NCBI GenBank assembly: GCA_025210235.1
Contig: JAOASG010000037.1
Span: 62,001-126,000, forward strand
DNA length: 64,000 nucleotides
Reading direction: 5' to 3'
Source of the DNA: Vallitalea sp.
Lineage (GTDB): Bacteria; Bacillota; Clostridia; Lachnospirales; Vallitaleaceae
Shown: one piece after another, positions 37,393 to 46,401 of the stretch
Position numbering within the stretch: the stretch's first letter is position 1
Layout: each line of letters opens with the position of its first letter
Made by a program: the position numbers and the translations under genes
Notes under the pieces: model-generated
The model's database searches: none
What the model was told of the DNA's origin: nothing
Seen by the model: only the letters and a program-made list of their open reading frames with translations

Positions 37393-38538
37393 ATGAAAGA
37401 TTTAAGTTTATATATCCATATTCCTTTTTGTAAGAGCAAATGTAATTATTGTGATTTTTTATCTTTTGATAATGAAGATAAAAAGATAGAGAATTATATA
37501 AATGCATTAAATAATGAGATTAAAAATTATAGTGAATTAACAAAAGGATATCAAATAAAGAGTATTTTTATAGGCGGTGGAACACCGTCTATTTTATCCT
37601 GTAATCAACTTTCATCTATATTGCTTGCGATTAAAAAATATTACGATATAGATAAAAATGCAGAAATTACGATAGAAGCTAATCCAGGAACTCTTACACT
37701 TGAAAAAATAGAAACTATATTAAGATATAATGTGAATCGAGTTAGCGTTGGGCTTCAATCATGCAATAATATTGCTTTAAAGAAACTTGGAAGAATTCAT
37801 ACTTTGGAAGAGTTTTTATTAAGCTATGAATTATTAAGAAATACAGGGGTGAAAAATATTAATATAGATTTAATGTTTGCATTACCTAATCAAACAATTA
37901 AAGAACTAGAAAGTGATCTTAATAATATAATTAAGTTAAATCCAGAACATATTTCTTGTTATGGATTAATTATTGAGGAAGGAACACTTTTTAATAAACT
38001 TTATAATGATAATAAATTATTTTTACCTAATGAAGAGATAGAGCGAGATATGTATTGGTTAGTTCATAATATCTTAGAAGAAAATTACTATAAACACTAT
38101 GAGATATCTAACTTTGCTAAAAAAGGCAAGGAATGTTATCATAATACAGTTTATTGGAAAGAATTTGAGTATATTGGTATCGGACTTGGAGCATCTTCTT
38201 ATTTTAATGGCTATAGATATAAAAACATTAGTGATATTAATAATTATATACAATTAAATGGTGAGATTAATTTACTAAAAGAAGATATACAAAAAATAGA
38301 TAAACTTACTTCTATAGAAGAATATATGTTTTTAGGATTACGACTATTAGATGGGATAAATAAGCAAGAATTTAATGATAGATGGGGAGAAGAAGTTGAT
38401 TTATACTATAAAGAAGTTATTAAAGAACTTACTCAAAAAAAGCTTTTATATGAAGATGCTTATAGAGTAAAGTTAACGGAAAAAGGAATTGATATTAGTA
38501 ATGTAGTATTGTCTAATTTCTTATTAGATAAATCTTAG
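37393..38538 (+). CDS. hemW: Radical SAM heme chaperone HemW
   Basis: The protein shows the radical SAM motif CKSKCNYC near residue 13, GGGTPS, EANPGT and the HemN-like fold. It lacks the N-terminal extension of HemN, so it belongs to the HemW group, which carries heme rather than oxidising coproporphyrinogen. Length 381 is normal. Start is eight bases after the lepA stop with GGTGA as RBS. The TAG stop is the first triplet of an R2 left-end fragment. Confidence 0.9.
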   Translation: MKDLSLYIHIPFCKSKCNYCDFLSFDNEDKKIENYINALNNEIKNYSELTKGYQIKSIFIGGGTPSILSCNQLSSILLAIKKYYDIDKNAEITIEANPGTLTLEKIETILRYNVNRVSVGLQSCNNIALKKLGRIHTLEEFLLSYELLRNTGVKNINIDLMFALPNQTIKELESDLNNIIKLNPEHISCYGLIIEEGTLFNKLYNDNKLFLPNEEIERDMYWLVHNILEENYYKHYEISNFAKKGKECYHNTVYWKEFEYIGIGLGASSYFNGYRYKNISDINNYIQLNGEINLLKEDIQKIDKLTSIEEYMFLGLRLLDGINKQEFNDRWGEEVDLYYKEVIKELTQKKLLYEDAYRVKLTEKGIDISNVVLSNFLLDKS

Positions 38539-38566
38539 GTAATTGCAAAACTAAAGATTTTAATTT
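38536..38566 (+). repeat. R2 left-end fragment
   Basis: About 31 bp match the left end of R2 copy b (TAGGTAATTGCAAAACTAA then GATTTTAATT) and then stop. The leading TAG is the hemW stop codon. No right end is found before the hrcA promoter. Confidence 0.75.
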
Positions 38567-38600
38567 CCTAAAAAAAAATATAAAAATTTTATAAAATTAC

Positions 38601-38629
38601 TTGACAAATTAACCTGCAAGTGATATTTT
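38601..38629 (+). promoter_or_regulatory. Promoter of the hrcA heat-shock operon
   Basis: TTGACA (38601-38606), 17 bases, TATTTT (38624-38629). The CIRCE operator starts 12 bases downstream, so HrcA binding would cover the start site. Confidence 0.8.
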
Positions 38630-38641
38630 TATCTCAAGCCA

Positions 38642-38668
38642 TTAGCACTCATTCGAGGTGAGTGCTAA
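38642..38668 (+). promoter_or_regulatory. CIRCE operator (HrcA binding site)
   Basis: TTAGCACTC-N9-GAGTGCTAA is a perfect match to the CIRCE consensus. It lies between the promoter and hrcA and is expected to give autorepression of the hrcA-grpE-dnaK operon, relieved by heat. Confidence 0.97.
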
Positions 38669-38776
38669 CAAGAAGAATATAAATTATTAAAAGTTATGTT
38701 TCTAAGTACTACTTAATCTTAGATGTAAGTTCTAGCTTTAGTAAATTAGATATGAACATTAATAGGTGGTGATAAC

Positions 38777-39811
38777 ATGGAACTAAACGATAGAAAAATA
38801 AAGATTTTACGTGCAATAATTTTAAATTATCTTGATACTGCTGAACCAGTTGGCTCAAGAACAATATCAAAAAATTATGATCTTGGAATAAGTCCAGCAA
38901 CTATTAGAAATGAAATGTCTGATCTTGAAGAGTTGGGGCTTATACTTCAACCACATACATCAGCTGGTAGAATACCTTCTGATAAAGGATATAGACTATA
39001 TGTAGATAAAATAATGAATAATTACAATCAAGAAATTGCTAAAGGTCTATATATTGAGGATTTGTTTCAACGAGTAGATAGAATAGAATCTTTATTAGAA
39101 AATATTGCAAAAATGTTAGCCAATGAAACAAACTATGCAACTATAGTTTCATCGCCTCAAATTAAAAGAGCTAAGATAAAAAATGTGCAACTTATAAGTA
39201 TAGAAGATAAAAAGATATTAGCTGTTATAGTTACTGATGGAAACATAATTAAGAATTATATGATTAATATTAATGAACCTGTACATCAAACCATGTTAAA
39301 TAGATTAACTTTTGTGCTTAACGAACAGTTATATGGTCTTACATTAGAACAAATTAATTTACCGTTAATTCAAGATTTAAAGAAGTTTGCTGGAAACAAT
39401 GTAGATATTGTTAATAAAGTATTAGACGCAATATTTGATACTATTAAATCAATTGATGATACAGAAGTTTATACTTCTGGAGCTACTAATATATTGAAAT
39501 TTCCTGAATTTAATGATATTGCAAAAGCAACCAATTTAATGCATAGACTTGAAGAAAAAAAAGTATTAAAAGACATGGTTTATACTGGATTACAAGAAGG
39601 TAATGTGGATATAAAAGTTACTATTGGTAATGAAAATATGTTAGAAGAAATGAAAGATTGTAGTTTGATTACGACTACTTATAAATTAGGAGAAGAAAAC
39701 GTTGGGTTTATTGGAATTATTGGACCTAAGCGGATGGATTATGAGAATGCAATTTCATCATTATCATCGGTAATGTCTAAAATGGAAAAAATTATTAATA
39801 GATTAAAATAG
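38777..39811 (+). CDS. hrcA: Heat-inducible transcription repressor
   Basis: This dimeric repressor of class I heat-shock genes binds CIRCE. The N-terminal winged helix shows LNDRKIKILRAIILNYLDTAEPVGSRTIS and SPATIRNEMSDLEELGLI. The GAF-like effector domain begins near 100 and ends with GEENVGFIGIIGPKRMDYE. Length 344 is typical. The ATG follows AGGTGGTGA. The operon continues to grpE and dnaK. The TAG stop codon is also the first three bases of an R2 element, so that element sits directly at the end of the reading frame. Confidence 0.96.
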   Translation: MELNDRKIKILRAIILNYLDTAEPVGSRTISKNYDLGISPATIRNEMSDLEELGLILQPHTSAGRIPSDKGYRLYVDKIMNNYNQEIAKGLYIEDLFQRVDRIESLLENIAKMLANETNYATIVSSPQIKRAKIKNVQLISIEDKKILAVIVTDGNIIKNYMININEPVHQTMLNRLTFVLNEQLYGLTLEQINLPLIQDLKKFAGNNVDIVNKVLDAIFDTIKSIDDTEVYTSGATNILKFPEFNDIAKATNLMHRLEEKKVLKDMVYTGLQEGNVDIKVTIGNENMLEEMKDCSLITTTYKLGEENVGFIGIIGPKRMDYENAISSLSSVMSKMEKIINRLK

Positions 39812-39926
39812 GTAATTGCAAAACTAAGGATTTTAATTATTTACAATACAATATGTAGTTCTTATTATAAGCGGGAATCCAACATATTGTATTAAAGACA
39901 ACTGAATGTAGTTTTGTAATTACTTA
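39809..39926 (+). repeat. R2 element, copy b
   Basis: This 118-bp copy between hrcA and grpE has ends GTAATTGCAAAACTA / TAGTTTTGTAATTAC and the conserved ATACAATATGT and AGCGGGAA segments. Its leading TAG is the hrcA stop. Flanking direct repeats are not clear (about 7 of 12 bases), so it may be an older insertion. Confidence 0.85.
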
Positions 39927-39952
39927 AATAAAAATAGAAAGGTGGTAATATA

Positions 39953-40558
39953 GTGACAGAAGAAAAAATAACTGAAGAAGAAATTACAAAAGAAATAAAC
40001 CAAGAAAATGTTGAAGAAGAAGATAAGAAAGAAATTACCGATGAAGAATTAGAAAAAGCTGAAGATGTTGAATTAGTTAATGATGATTCTAATGGAGATA
40101 ATGAAATGAAAAATAAACTCAAAGAAAAAGAAAAAGAAGTAAAAGAATATGTAGATAAATTACAAAGAACAATGGCAGAATTTGATAATTTTAGAAAAAG
40201 AACTATAAGAGAAAAATCAATGATGTATGAAAATGGTGCAAAAGAAACATTAGAGAAATTATTACCAATTGTTGATAATTTTGAAAGAGCCTTAGATAGT
40301 ATTTCAGACGAAGAAAAAGAATTGCCTTTTACTCAAGGGGTTGAAATGATTTTTAAACAGCTAGTAAGTGCTATGAGTGAACTAGGAGTTGAACCAATTG
40401 ATGCAGAAGGTAAAGAGTTTGATCCTAATTTTCATCATGCAGTAACACATGCTGAAGATGAGGAATATGGAGAGAATATTGTTTCAGAAGTATTCCAAAA
40501 AGGATATATGTATAATGACACTGTATTAAGACATAGTATGGTGAAGGTAGTTAATTAA
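39953..40558 (+). CDS. grpE: Nucleotide exchange factor GrpE
   Basis: GrpE releases ADP from DnaK. The first 60 residues are very acidic and disordered-looking. A long helical segment follows (KEKEKEVKEYVDKLQRTMAEFDNFRKRTIREK), then the beta domain with GVEPIDAEGKEFDPNFHHAV and VFQKGYMYNDTVLRHSMVKV. Start is GTG at 39953 after AGGTGG. An R2 element separates it from hrcA; its hairpin would be part of the polycistronic mRNA. Confidence 0.95.
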   Translation: MTEEKITEEEITKEINQENVEEEDKKEITDEELEKAEDVELVNDDSNGDNEMKNKLKEKEKEVKEYVDKLQRTMAEFDNFRKRTIREKSMMYENGAKETLEKLLPIVDNFERALDSISDEEKELPFTQGVEMIFKQLVSAMSELGVEPIDAEGKEFDPNFHHAVTHAEDEEYGENIVSEVFQKGYMYNDTVLRHSMVKVVN

Positions 40559-40732
40559 AAAGAAATATAGAATGTTCAATTTTAATTGTACATCTTATAT
40601 ATATAATCAACTTTACTTATAAAAGAAGAAACGTCATATAACTCAATTTCTCATTATCATGATTGCATAGGATATTGTGGTGAGAAAGTAGTATAAATGA
40701 CTAATTATATGATTTGAAGGAGGAAAATGAAA

Positions 40733-42586
40733 ATGGGAAAAATAATTGGAATTGATTTAGGTACAACTAATTCATGTGTTGCAGTTATGGAAGGTGGAAA
40801 ACCAGTAGTAATTGCTAATGCAGAAGGAATAAGAACAACACCATCAGTTGTTGCTTTCACTAAAAATGGAGAGAGATTAGTAGGAGAGCCAGCTAAAAGA
40901 CAAGCAATTACTAATCCAGATAAAACAGTAGCTTCTATTAAGAGACATATGGGAACAGATTATAGAGTAAATATAGAAGATAAAAAATATTCTCCACAAG
41001 AAGTATCTGCTATGATTCTACAAAAGTTAAAATCTGACGCTGAAAGCTATCTTGGAGAAAAAGTAACTGAAGCTGTTATTACAGTTCCTGCATATTTTAC
41101 TGATAGCCAAAGACAAGCAACAAAAGATTCAGGTAAAATTGCTGGTCTTGAAGTAAAAAGAATTATTAATGAGCCTACAGCTGCTGCATTAGCATATGGA
41201 CTTGATAACGAAAATGAACAAAAAATAATGGTGTATGATCTTGGTGGAGGAACATTTGATGTATCTATTATTGAAATAGGTGACGGTGTTATTGAAGTAT
41301 TAGCTACTAGTGGTAACAACAAACTAGGTGGAGATGACTTTGATGATCGTGTTATGAATTATCTAATTAGCGAATTCAAGACTTCAGATGGAATAGATTT
41401 AACAAATGATAAAATGGCTGTTCAAAGATTAAAAGAAGCAGCAGAAAAAGCTAAGAAAGAATTATCATCAGCAACAACAACTAATATTAACTTACCATTT
41501 ATCACAGCTACCCAAGAGGGACCAAAACATTTAGATATCACACTTACAAGAGCTAAATTTGATGAGTTAACATCTGATTTAGTACAAAAAACAATGGGAC
41601 CTGTAAATAATGCATTAAATGATTCAGGACTTTCAGCTTCTGAACTTGATAAAGTATTATTAGTTGGTGGTTCAACACGTATTCCTGCAGTTCAAGATGC
41701 AGTTAATAAACTAACAGGAAAAGAACCATTTAAAGGTATTAACCCAGATGAGTGTGTTGCAATTGGTGCATCTATTCAAGGTGGAAAATTATCTGGTGAA
41801 GCAGGAGCAGGAGACATTTTACTTCTTGACGTAACTCCTTTATCACTTGGAATTGAAACTTTAGGTGGTGTTGCTACTAAATTAATCGAAAGAAATACTA
41901 CAATTCCAACTAAGAAGAGCCAAGTATTCTCAACTGCAGCTGATAACCAACCAGCAGTTGATATACATGTAGTTCAAGGTGAAAGAGAATTTGCTAAAGA
42001 CAACAAAACACTTGGAAGATTCCAATTAGATGGTATTCCACCAGCACGTAGAGGAGTGCCTCAAATTGAAGTTACTTTTGATATAGACGCTAATGGTATT
42101 GTTAATGTTACAGCAAAAGATCTTGGAACTGGAAAATCACAAAACATCACAATTACAGCTAGTACAAACTTATCTGATGATGAAATAAATAAAGCTGTTG
42201 ATGATGCAAAGAGCTTTGAAGAAGAAGATAAGAAGAGAAAAGAAGCAATAGATGTAAGAAACGAAGCAGATTCACTTGTATTCCAAACTGAAAAAACATT
42301 AAATGAATTAGGCGATAAAGTTGATGCAGCTGAAAAAGAAAAAGTTGAATCTGAGGTTGCTAAGCTTAAAGAAGTTCTTGGAAAATCAACTATTGAAAAT
42401 ATGACTGACGCTAATGTTGAAGAAATTAAAGTAGCTAAAGAAGCTTTAATGACTGTTTTTGGAGAACTTTCTCAAAAATTATATCAACAAGCAGGAGCTG
42501 CTCAAGGGGCTCAAGGAGCACCAGAAGAACCACAACAACAAAATAATGATGATGATGTAGTTGACGCAGACTTCAAAGAAGTGTAA
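40733..42586 (+). CDS. dnaK: Chaperone DnaK (Hsp70)
   Basis: This 617-residue protein is the ATP-driven chaperone. It begins with [19 protein letters not shown] and has [24 protein letters not shown] and the linker [19 protein letters not shown]. The substrate-binding domain and lid follow, ending in [12 protein letters not shown]. The second of two close ATGs (40733) is chosen, as it stands nine bases from GGAGG; 40727 is only about three. A terminator follows, so dnaJ is probably expressed in part separately. Confidence 0.97.
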   Translation: MGKIIGIDLGTTNSCVAVMEGGKPVVIANAEGIRTTPSVVAFTKNGERLVGEPAKRQAITNPDKTVASIKRHMGTDYRVNIEDKKYSPQEVSAMILQKLKSDAESYLGEKVTEAVITVPAYFTDSQRQATKDSGKIAGLEVKRIINEPTAAALAYGLDNENEQKIMVYDLGGGTFDVSIIEIGDGVIEVLATSGNNKLGGDDFDDRVMNYLISEFKTSDGIDLTNDKMAVQRLKEAAEKAKKELSSATTTNINLPFITATQEGPKHLDITLTRAKFDELTSDLVQKTMGPVNNALNDSGLSASELDKVLLVGGSTRIPAVQDAVNKLTGKEPFKGINPDECVAIGASIQGGKLSGEAGAGDILLLDVTPLSLGIETLGGVATKLIERNTTIPTKKSQVFSTAADNQPAVDIHVVQGEREFAKDNKTLGRFQLDGIPPARRGVPQIEVTFDIDANGIVNVTAKDLGTGKSQNITITASTNLSDDEINKAVDDAKSFEEEDKKRKEAIDVRNEADSLVFQTEKTLNELGDKVDAAEKEKVESEVAKLKEVLGKSTIENMTDANVEEIKVAKEALMTVFGELSQKLYQQAGAAQGAQGAPEEPQQQNNDDDVVDADFKEV

Positions 42587-42601
42587 AATATAAAATTGTG
42601 A

Positions 42602-42633
42602 AAAAGCCAAAGACATTGGTCTTTGGCTTTTCT
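42602..42633 (+). terminator. Terminator after dnaK
   Basis: Perfect 13-base arms AAAAGCCAAAGAC / GTCTTTGGCTTTT with an ATTG loop. It may reduce read-through from dnaK into dnaJ. Confidence 0.85.
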
Positions 42634-42856
42634 AAAGTGTAGCAGATTATAACTAGATGCATTAGTTTGACCATAGTATATAACTATATTTGTATGTAAT
42701 ATTCATTTTATGTAGAATAATTGTTATACTTAAAATAATATATATTGTGGTGAATTTAATACAAAATTTAATCTTATAGAAAAACTCTTAATTTCGCATA
42801 TGAGATAGGGGTATTTTCATTTAGTTATATTAATTAAAATGAGGTAGGTGGATATT

Positions 42857-43993
42857 ATGGCAGATAAAAGAGATTATTATGAAACATTAGGTGTAAGTAG
42901 AAGTGCTAGTGATGCTGATATTAAAAAGGCGTATAGAAAACTAGCAAAGAAATATCATCCAGATATGAATCCAGGAGATGAAACTGCTGAACATAAATTT
43001 AAAGAAGCTACGGAAGCGTATGAAATCTTAAGTGATTCTTCAAAAAGATCTCAGTATGATCAATTTGGACATTCAGCGTTTAGTAATGGTGGCGGTGGAG
43101 CTGGAGGATTTGATTTTTCAGATGTTGGAGATATATTTGGAGATATATTTGGAGATTTCTTTGGCGGCGGTGGAAGTAGAAGAAGAAACGCTAATGCTCC
43201 TACAAAAGGCGCTAGTTTAAAAACTTCAGTAACACTAAGTTTTAAAGAAGCTGTTTTTGGTGTAGAAAAGGAAATAGAGGTCGTAGTTTCAGAAGTGTGT
43301 GAAGATTGTTCAGGTAGTGGTGCTAAGAAAGGAACAAAACCAGAAACATGTCCACATTGTAATGGTTCTGGTCAAGTTAGATATAATCAACAAACTATGT
43401 TTGGTAATGTTACAAGTGTTAAGACATGTAATGCTTGTGGTGGAACTGGAAAAATTATAAAAGATAAATGTTCAAGTTGTCGTGGAACAGGTTATGTAAG
43501 AAAGAAGAAAAAAATTGCTGTAGACATTCCAGCGGGTATCGATAATGGTCAAAGCATTAGATTAAATGGAAAAGGTGAACCTGGAACAAATGGTGGACCT
43601 AGAGGAGATTTATTAGTAACAGTATATGTAAAAGCACATGAATTTTTTGAAAGACAAGGGGTAGACATATATTATACTTTACCAATATCCTTCGCACAAG
43701 CAACACTTGGAGCTGAATTAGAAGTGCCTACAATAGATGGTAATGTTAAATATGAAATAAAAGAAGGAACGCAGACACATACTAGATTTAGATTAAAAGG
43801 AAAAGGTGTGCCTCATATAAGAAATTCTAAAATTAGAGGAGATCAATATGTTACAGTAGTTGTTGAGGTTCCAAAAAAATTAACTGAAAAACAAAAAGAA
43901 CTTCTAAAAGAATTTTCTGCAACTTTTGGGCAAAATATAAAAGATGGAAAGAAAAAAAAGTGGTATGATAAAGTAATGGATGCTTTTGAATAA
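42857..43993 (+). CDS. dnaJ: Chaperone DnaJ (Hsp40)
   Basis: This type I J-protein has a J domain at residues 4-68 with HPD (KYHPDMN), then a Gly/Phe linker. Four zinc repeats follow: [24 protein letters not shown] and CSSCRGTG. C-terminal beta domains follow these. All Cys are present. The ATG at 42857 gives the canonical MADKRDYYE start; an in-frame GTG at 42848 lies within the GGTGG-type RBS. No CIRCE is visible in the 220 bases after the dnaK terminator. Confidence 0.97.
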   Translation: MADKRDYYETLGVSRSASDADIKKAYRKLAKKYHPDMNPGDETAEHKFKEATEAYEILSDSSKRSQYDQFGHSAFSNGGGGAGGFDFSDVGDIFGDIFGDFFGGGGSRRRNANAPTKGASLKTSVTLSFKEAVFGVEKEIEVVVSEVCEDCSGSGAKKGTKPETCPHCNGSGQVRYNQQTMFGNVTSVKTCNACGGTGKIIKDKCSSCRGTGYVRKKKKIAVDIPAGIDNGQSIRLNGKGEPGTNGGPRGDLLVTVYVKAHEFFERQGVDIYYTLPISFAQATLGAELEVPTIDGNVKYEIKEGTQTHTRFRLKGKGVPHIRNSKIRGDQYVTVVVEVPKKLTEKQKELLKEFSATFGQNIKDGKKKKWYDKVMDAFE

Positions 43994-44035
43994 ATTACCT
44001 ATAAATGGAATTTTACTACAAAGGATGTGTAATTA

Positions 44036-44971
44036 TTGAAGTGGACCCAATGTGAAGTCTATATTGATCAAGAAGCAATAGAGGCTGTTAGTTATATGCT
44101 TACAGAACAAGGAATACAAGGAATAGAAGTAATAGATCATACTTTGTCAGAAAAAGACATGAAAGAAATAATTATTGATTATGTAGAAGAAGGAATCTTA
44201 GATAATAAAAAAGATACTTACATAAGATTTTACTTGTCAGATCAAGAAAATGTAACTGAAAAATTAAATGATATAAATGTGAGAATTGAAGAATTAAGAA
44301 AATATATTAAAGTTGGTTTGGGTAAAATAGAGGTATCTAGTATAGATGATGAAGATTGGGCAAATAATTGGAAAAAATATTATAAACCTTTTCGAATAGA
44401 TAACAAAATAATAATAAAACCTACTTGGGAAAATTATTCAGATGTGAAAGATGAAGATGTAGTAATTGAAATTGATCCAGGTATGGCATTTGGTTCTGGA
44501 ACCCATGAAACAACATCTATGTGTGTGAGTTTAATTAATAAATATTTGACTGAAGATGATATTGTAATTGATGTAGGTTGTGGAAGTGGCATATTAGGCA
44601 TTGCTGCAGCTAAATTAGGCGCAAAAGAAGTTGTTTGTATAGATTTAGATAAAAATGCAGTAAAGGCTTCAAAAGATAATGCAGAAACTAATAAAGTGAA
44701 TGAAAAGGTTAAAGTATTAAATGGTGATTTGCTTAAATTAATAGATATAAATGGTAATATAGTAGTTGCAAATATTATGGCAGATATTATTATAAATCTT
44801 ACTTCTGAAGTTAGAAAATATCTAGTTTCTGATGGTTTATTTATATCATCAGGTATAATCCTTGATAAAGTTAAAGATGTAGAGGACGCATTAATTAGTA
44901 GTGGATTTGAAATACTAGAAATAAGATATATGGGTGAATGGTCAGCCATAGTAGCCAAGCCAGTTACCTAA
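44036..44971 (+). CDS. prmA: Ribosomal protein L11 methyltransferase
   Basis: PrmA trimethylates lysines and the N-terminus of L11 with SAM. The N-terminal L11-binding domain is followed by the linker with DWANNWKKYYKPFRI. The methyltransferase domain shows EIDPGMAFGSGTHETT, motif I IDVGCGSGILGIAAAKLGA and the NIMADII motif. Start is TTG at 44036 after AAAGGATG. The dnaJ-prmA-rsmE order is conserved. Its stop codon overlaps the left copy of the target duplication of an R2 element. Confidence 0.95.
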   Translation: MKWTQCEVYIDQEAIEAVSYMLTEQGIQGIEVIDHTLSEKDMKEIIIDYVEEGILDNKKDTYIRFYLSDQENVTEKLNDINVRIEELRKYIKVGLGKIEVSSIDDEDWANNWKKYYKPFRIDNKIIIKPTWENYSDVKDEDVVIEIDPGMAFGSGTHETTSMCVSLINKYLTEDDIVIDVGCGSGILGIAAAKLGAKEVVCIDLDKNAVKASKDNAETNKVNEKVKVLNGDLLKLIDINGNIVVANIMADIIINLTSEVRKYLVSDGLFISSGIILDKVKDVEDALISSGFEILEIRYMGEWSAIVAKPVT

Positions 44972-44981
44972 TATGAGGTTC

Positions 44982-45100
44982 TAGGTAATTGCAAAACTAG
45001 GAATTATAATTCTTTACATACAATATGTATCTCTTATTAGAAGCGGGAACCCAACATATTGTATTAAAGAATCAACTTAATGTAGTTTTGCAATTACTTA
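44982..45100 (+). repeat. R2 element, copy c, with 12-bp target duplication
   Basis: A 119-bp element from TAG to TTA has inverted ends GTAATTGCAAAACTA / TAGTTTTGCAATTAC and the AGCGGGAACCC loop. The direct repeat AATATGAGGTTC is exact on both sides (44970-44981 and 45101-45112). It separates prmA from rsmE. Confidence 0.9.
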
Positions 45101-45132
45101 AATATGAGGTTCATTAGAAAGGGTAAGTTTTT

Positions 45133-45870
45133 ATGCATAGATTTTTTGTAGAAACTAGTCAAATTGTTGATAATAATATTCGTATTATTGGCGATGATGT
45201 TAAACATATTAAAAATGTGCTTAGGATGGATAATAATGATGAGATAATAATTTGTGATGGACAGGGTAATGACTATTATTGTATAATTAATGGTATTGAA
45301 GGAAATTATATAGATACAAATATTATATCTAAAAATGAAACAACTACTGAGCTAAAATCAAAGATTTATCTTTTCCAAGGTTTACCTAAGCAAGGGAAAA
45401 TGGAATTAATTGTGCAAAAAGCAGTAGAATTAGGAGTTTACAAAATTATTCCTGTTATTACTGAAAGAAGCGTTGTTAAGATAAATAATCAAAATGCTAG
45501 AAAAAAATTAGCTAGATGGAATAAAGTAGCTGAGTCGGCAGCGAAACAATCTAGAAGAGGTATTATTCCAAAAGTAGACAGTATAATTAATTATGAACAA
45601 GCATTAGTATACTCAAAACAACTTAATACAACTATCATTCCTTATGAAAATTCTAAGAACATTGTAGAAACCAAAGAGTTAATTAATAACTTAAGTTGTA
45701 AGAGCATTGGTGTATTTATAGGCCCTGAAGGAGGATTTAGTCTTAGTGAGATAGAAAATGCTAAGAGTAATAATGCAAATCTTATTACTTTAGGTAAAAG
45801 AATACTAAGAACAGAAACAGCAGGATTAACTATTTTATCATTACTAATGTTTCATCTTGAGGAGGAATAG
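45133..45870 (+). CDS. rsmE: 16S rRNA (uracil-1498-N3)-methyltransferase
   Basis: This SPOUT-class SAM methyltransferase modifies U1498 of 16S rRNA. The N-terminal PUA-like domain shows GDDVKHIKNVLRM. The knotted C-terminal domain has FQGLPKQGKMELIVQKAVELGV, ERSVVK, AAKQSRRG, IGPEGGFS and LRTETA. Length 245 is typical. The ATG follows AAAGGG. The next gene starts one base after its stop codon. Confidence 0.95.
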   Translation: MHRFFVETSQIVDNNIRIIGDDVKHIKNVLRMDNNDEIIICDGQGNDYYCIINGIEGNYIDTNIISKNETTTELKSKIYLFQGLPKQGKMELIVQKAVELGVYKIIPVITERSVVKINNQNARKKLARWNKVAESAAKQSRRGIIPKVDSIINYEQALVYSKQLNTTIIPYENSKNIVETKELINNLSCKSIGVFIGPEGGFSLSEIENAKSNNANLITLGKRILRTETAGLTILSLLMFHLEEE

Positions 45871-45871
45871 T

Positions 45872-46237
45872 ATGGCAATAAAAGTGTTAATTGTTGATGA
45901 TGCAATTTTTATGAGAACAGTATTAAAGAAAATGTTGATAGAAGAAAATTATGATATTTGTGGTGAAGCAAATAATGGTAAAGAAGCTGTTTTAAAGGCG
46001 AAGGAGTTACAACCTGATGTAATTACCCTTGATATCACGATGCCTGAAATGGATGGCGCTACTGCGCTTCCCAAAATACTTGAGGTAAGTCCTAATTCAA
46101 AAGTTATTATGTGTTCAGCAATGGGTCAACAACCTATGGTTATAGAAGCAATAAAAAATGGTGCAAAAGATTTTATTGTGAAGCCATTTCAAAAAACAAG
46201 AGTAATACAAGCGATAGAAAATGTTATGAAGAGTTAG
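45872..46237 (+). CDS. Stand-alone CheY-like receiver protein
   Basis: This single receiver domain of 121 residues has the acidic pair VDDA, the phosphoacceptor Asp in VITLDITMPEMDG, Ser/Thr in IMCSAMGQ and Lys in IVKPF. There is no output domain. Sequence is close to chemotaxis CheY, but no che or motility genes are near. The ATG at 45872 follows GAGGAGG located in the end of rsmE, so it is cotranscribed with it. Its kinase partner is unknown. Confidence 0.9.
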   Translation: MAIKVLIVDDAIFMRTVLKKMLIEENYDICGEANNGKEAVLKAKELQPDVITLDITMPEMDGATALPKILEVSPNSKVIMCSAMGQQPMVIEAIKNGAKDFIVKPFQKTRVIQAIENVMKS

Positions 46238-46284
46238 TAACTCTAATGCCTTATGCAATGCAATAACTTAAATATTTTTGCTAT

Positions 46285-46380
46285 AAGGGAAGATATACTG
46301 TGATAAGTTTTTAGAGCTTACTATAGTATATCTTTAAATTTGTATGTAAAGAGTTAAAATCCTTAGTTTTGCAATTACCA
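46285..46380 (-). repeat. R2 end fragment with adjacent hairpin
   Basis: Bases 46339-46380 match the left end of R2 in reverse orientation (GAGTTAAAATCCTTAG, then TTTTGCAATTACC). Directly before it is a hairpin with arms AGATATACT (46291-46299) and AGTATATCT (46325-46333). The two together look like a rearranged or chimeric element. It ends about 20 bases before the next gene. Confidence 0.6.
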
Positions 46381-46401
46381 ATTATAATTGAAAGGGTGTC
46401 T

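Noticed and set aside
44434..44958. Minus-strand frame of 174 codons opposite prmA
   Set aside because: It is a long shadow of a conserved gene, rich in Ser/Thr/Ile from antisense codons, without an RBS or known family.
46369..46401. Upstream start of the cysteine desulfurase within the R2 fragment
   Set aside because: The extension is repeat-derived and lacks an RBS; the family N-terminus begins at 46402 or 46405.
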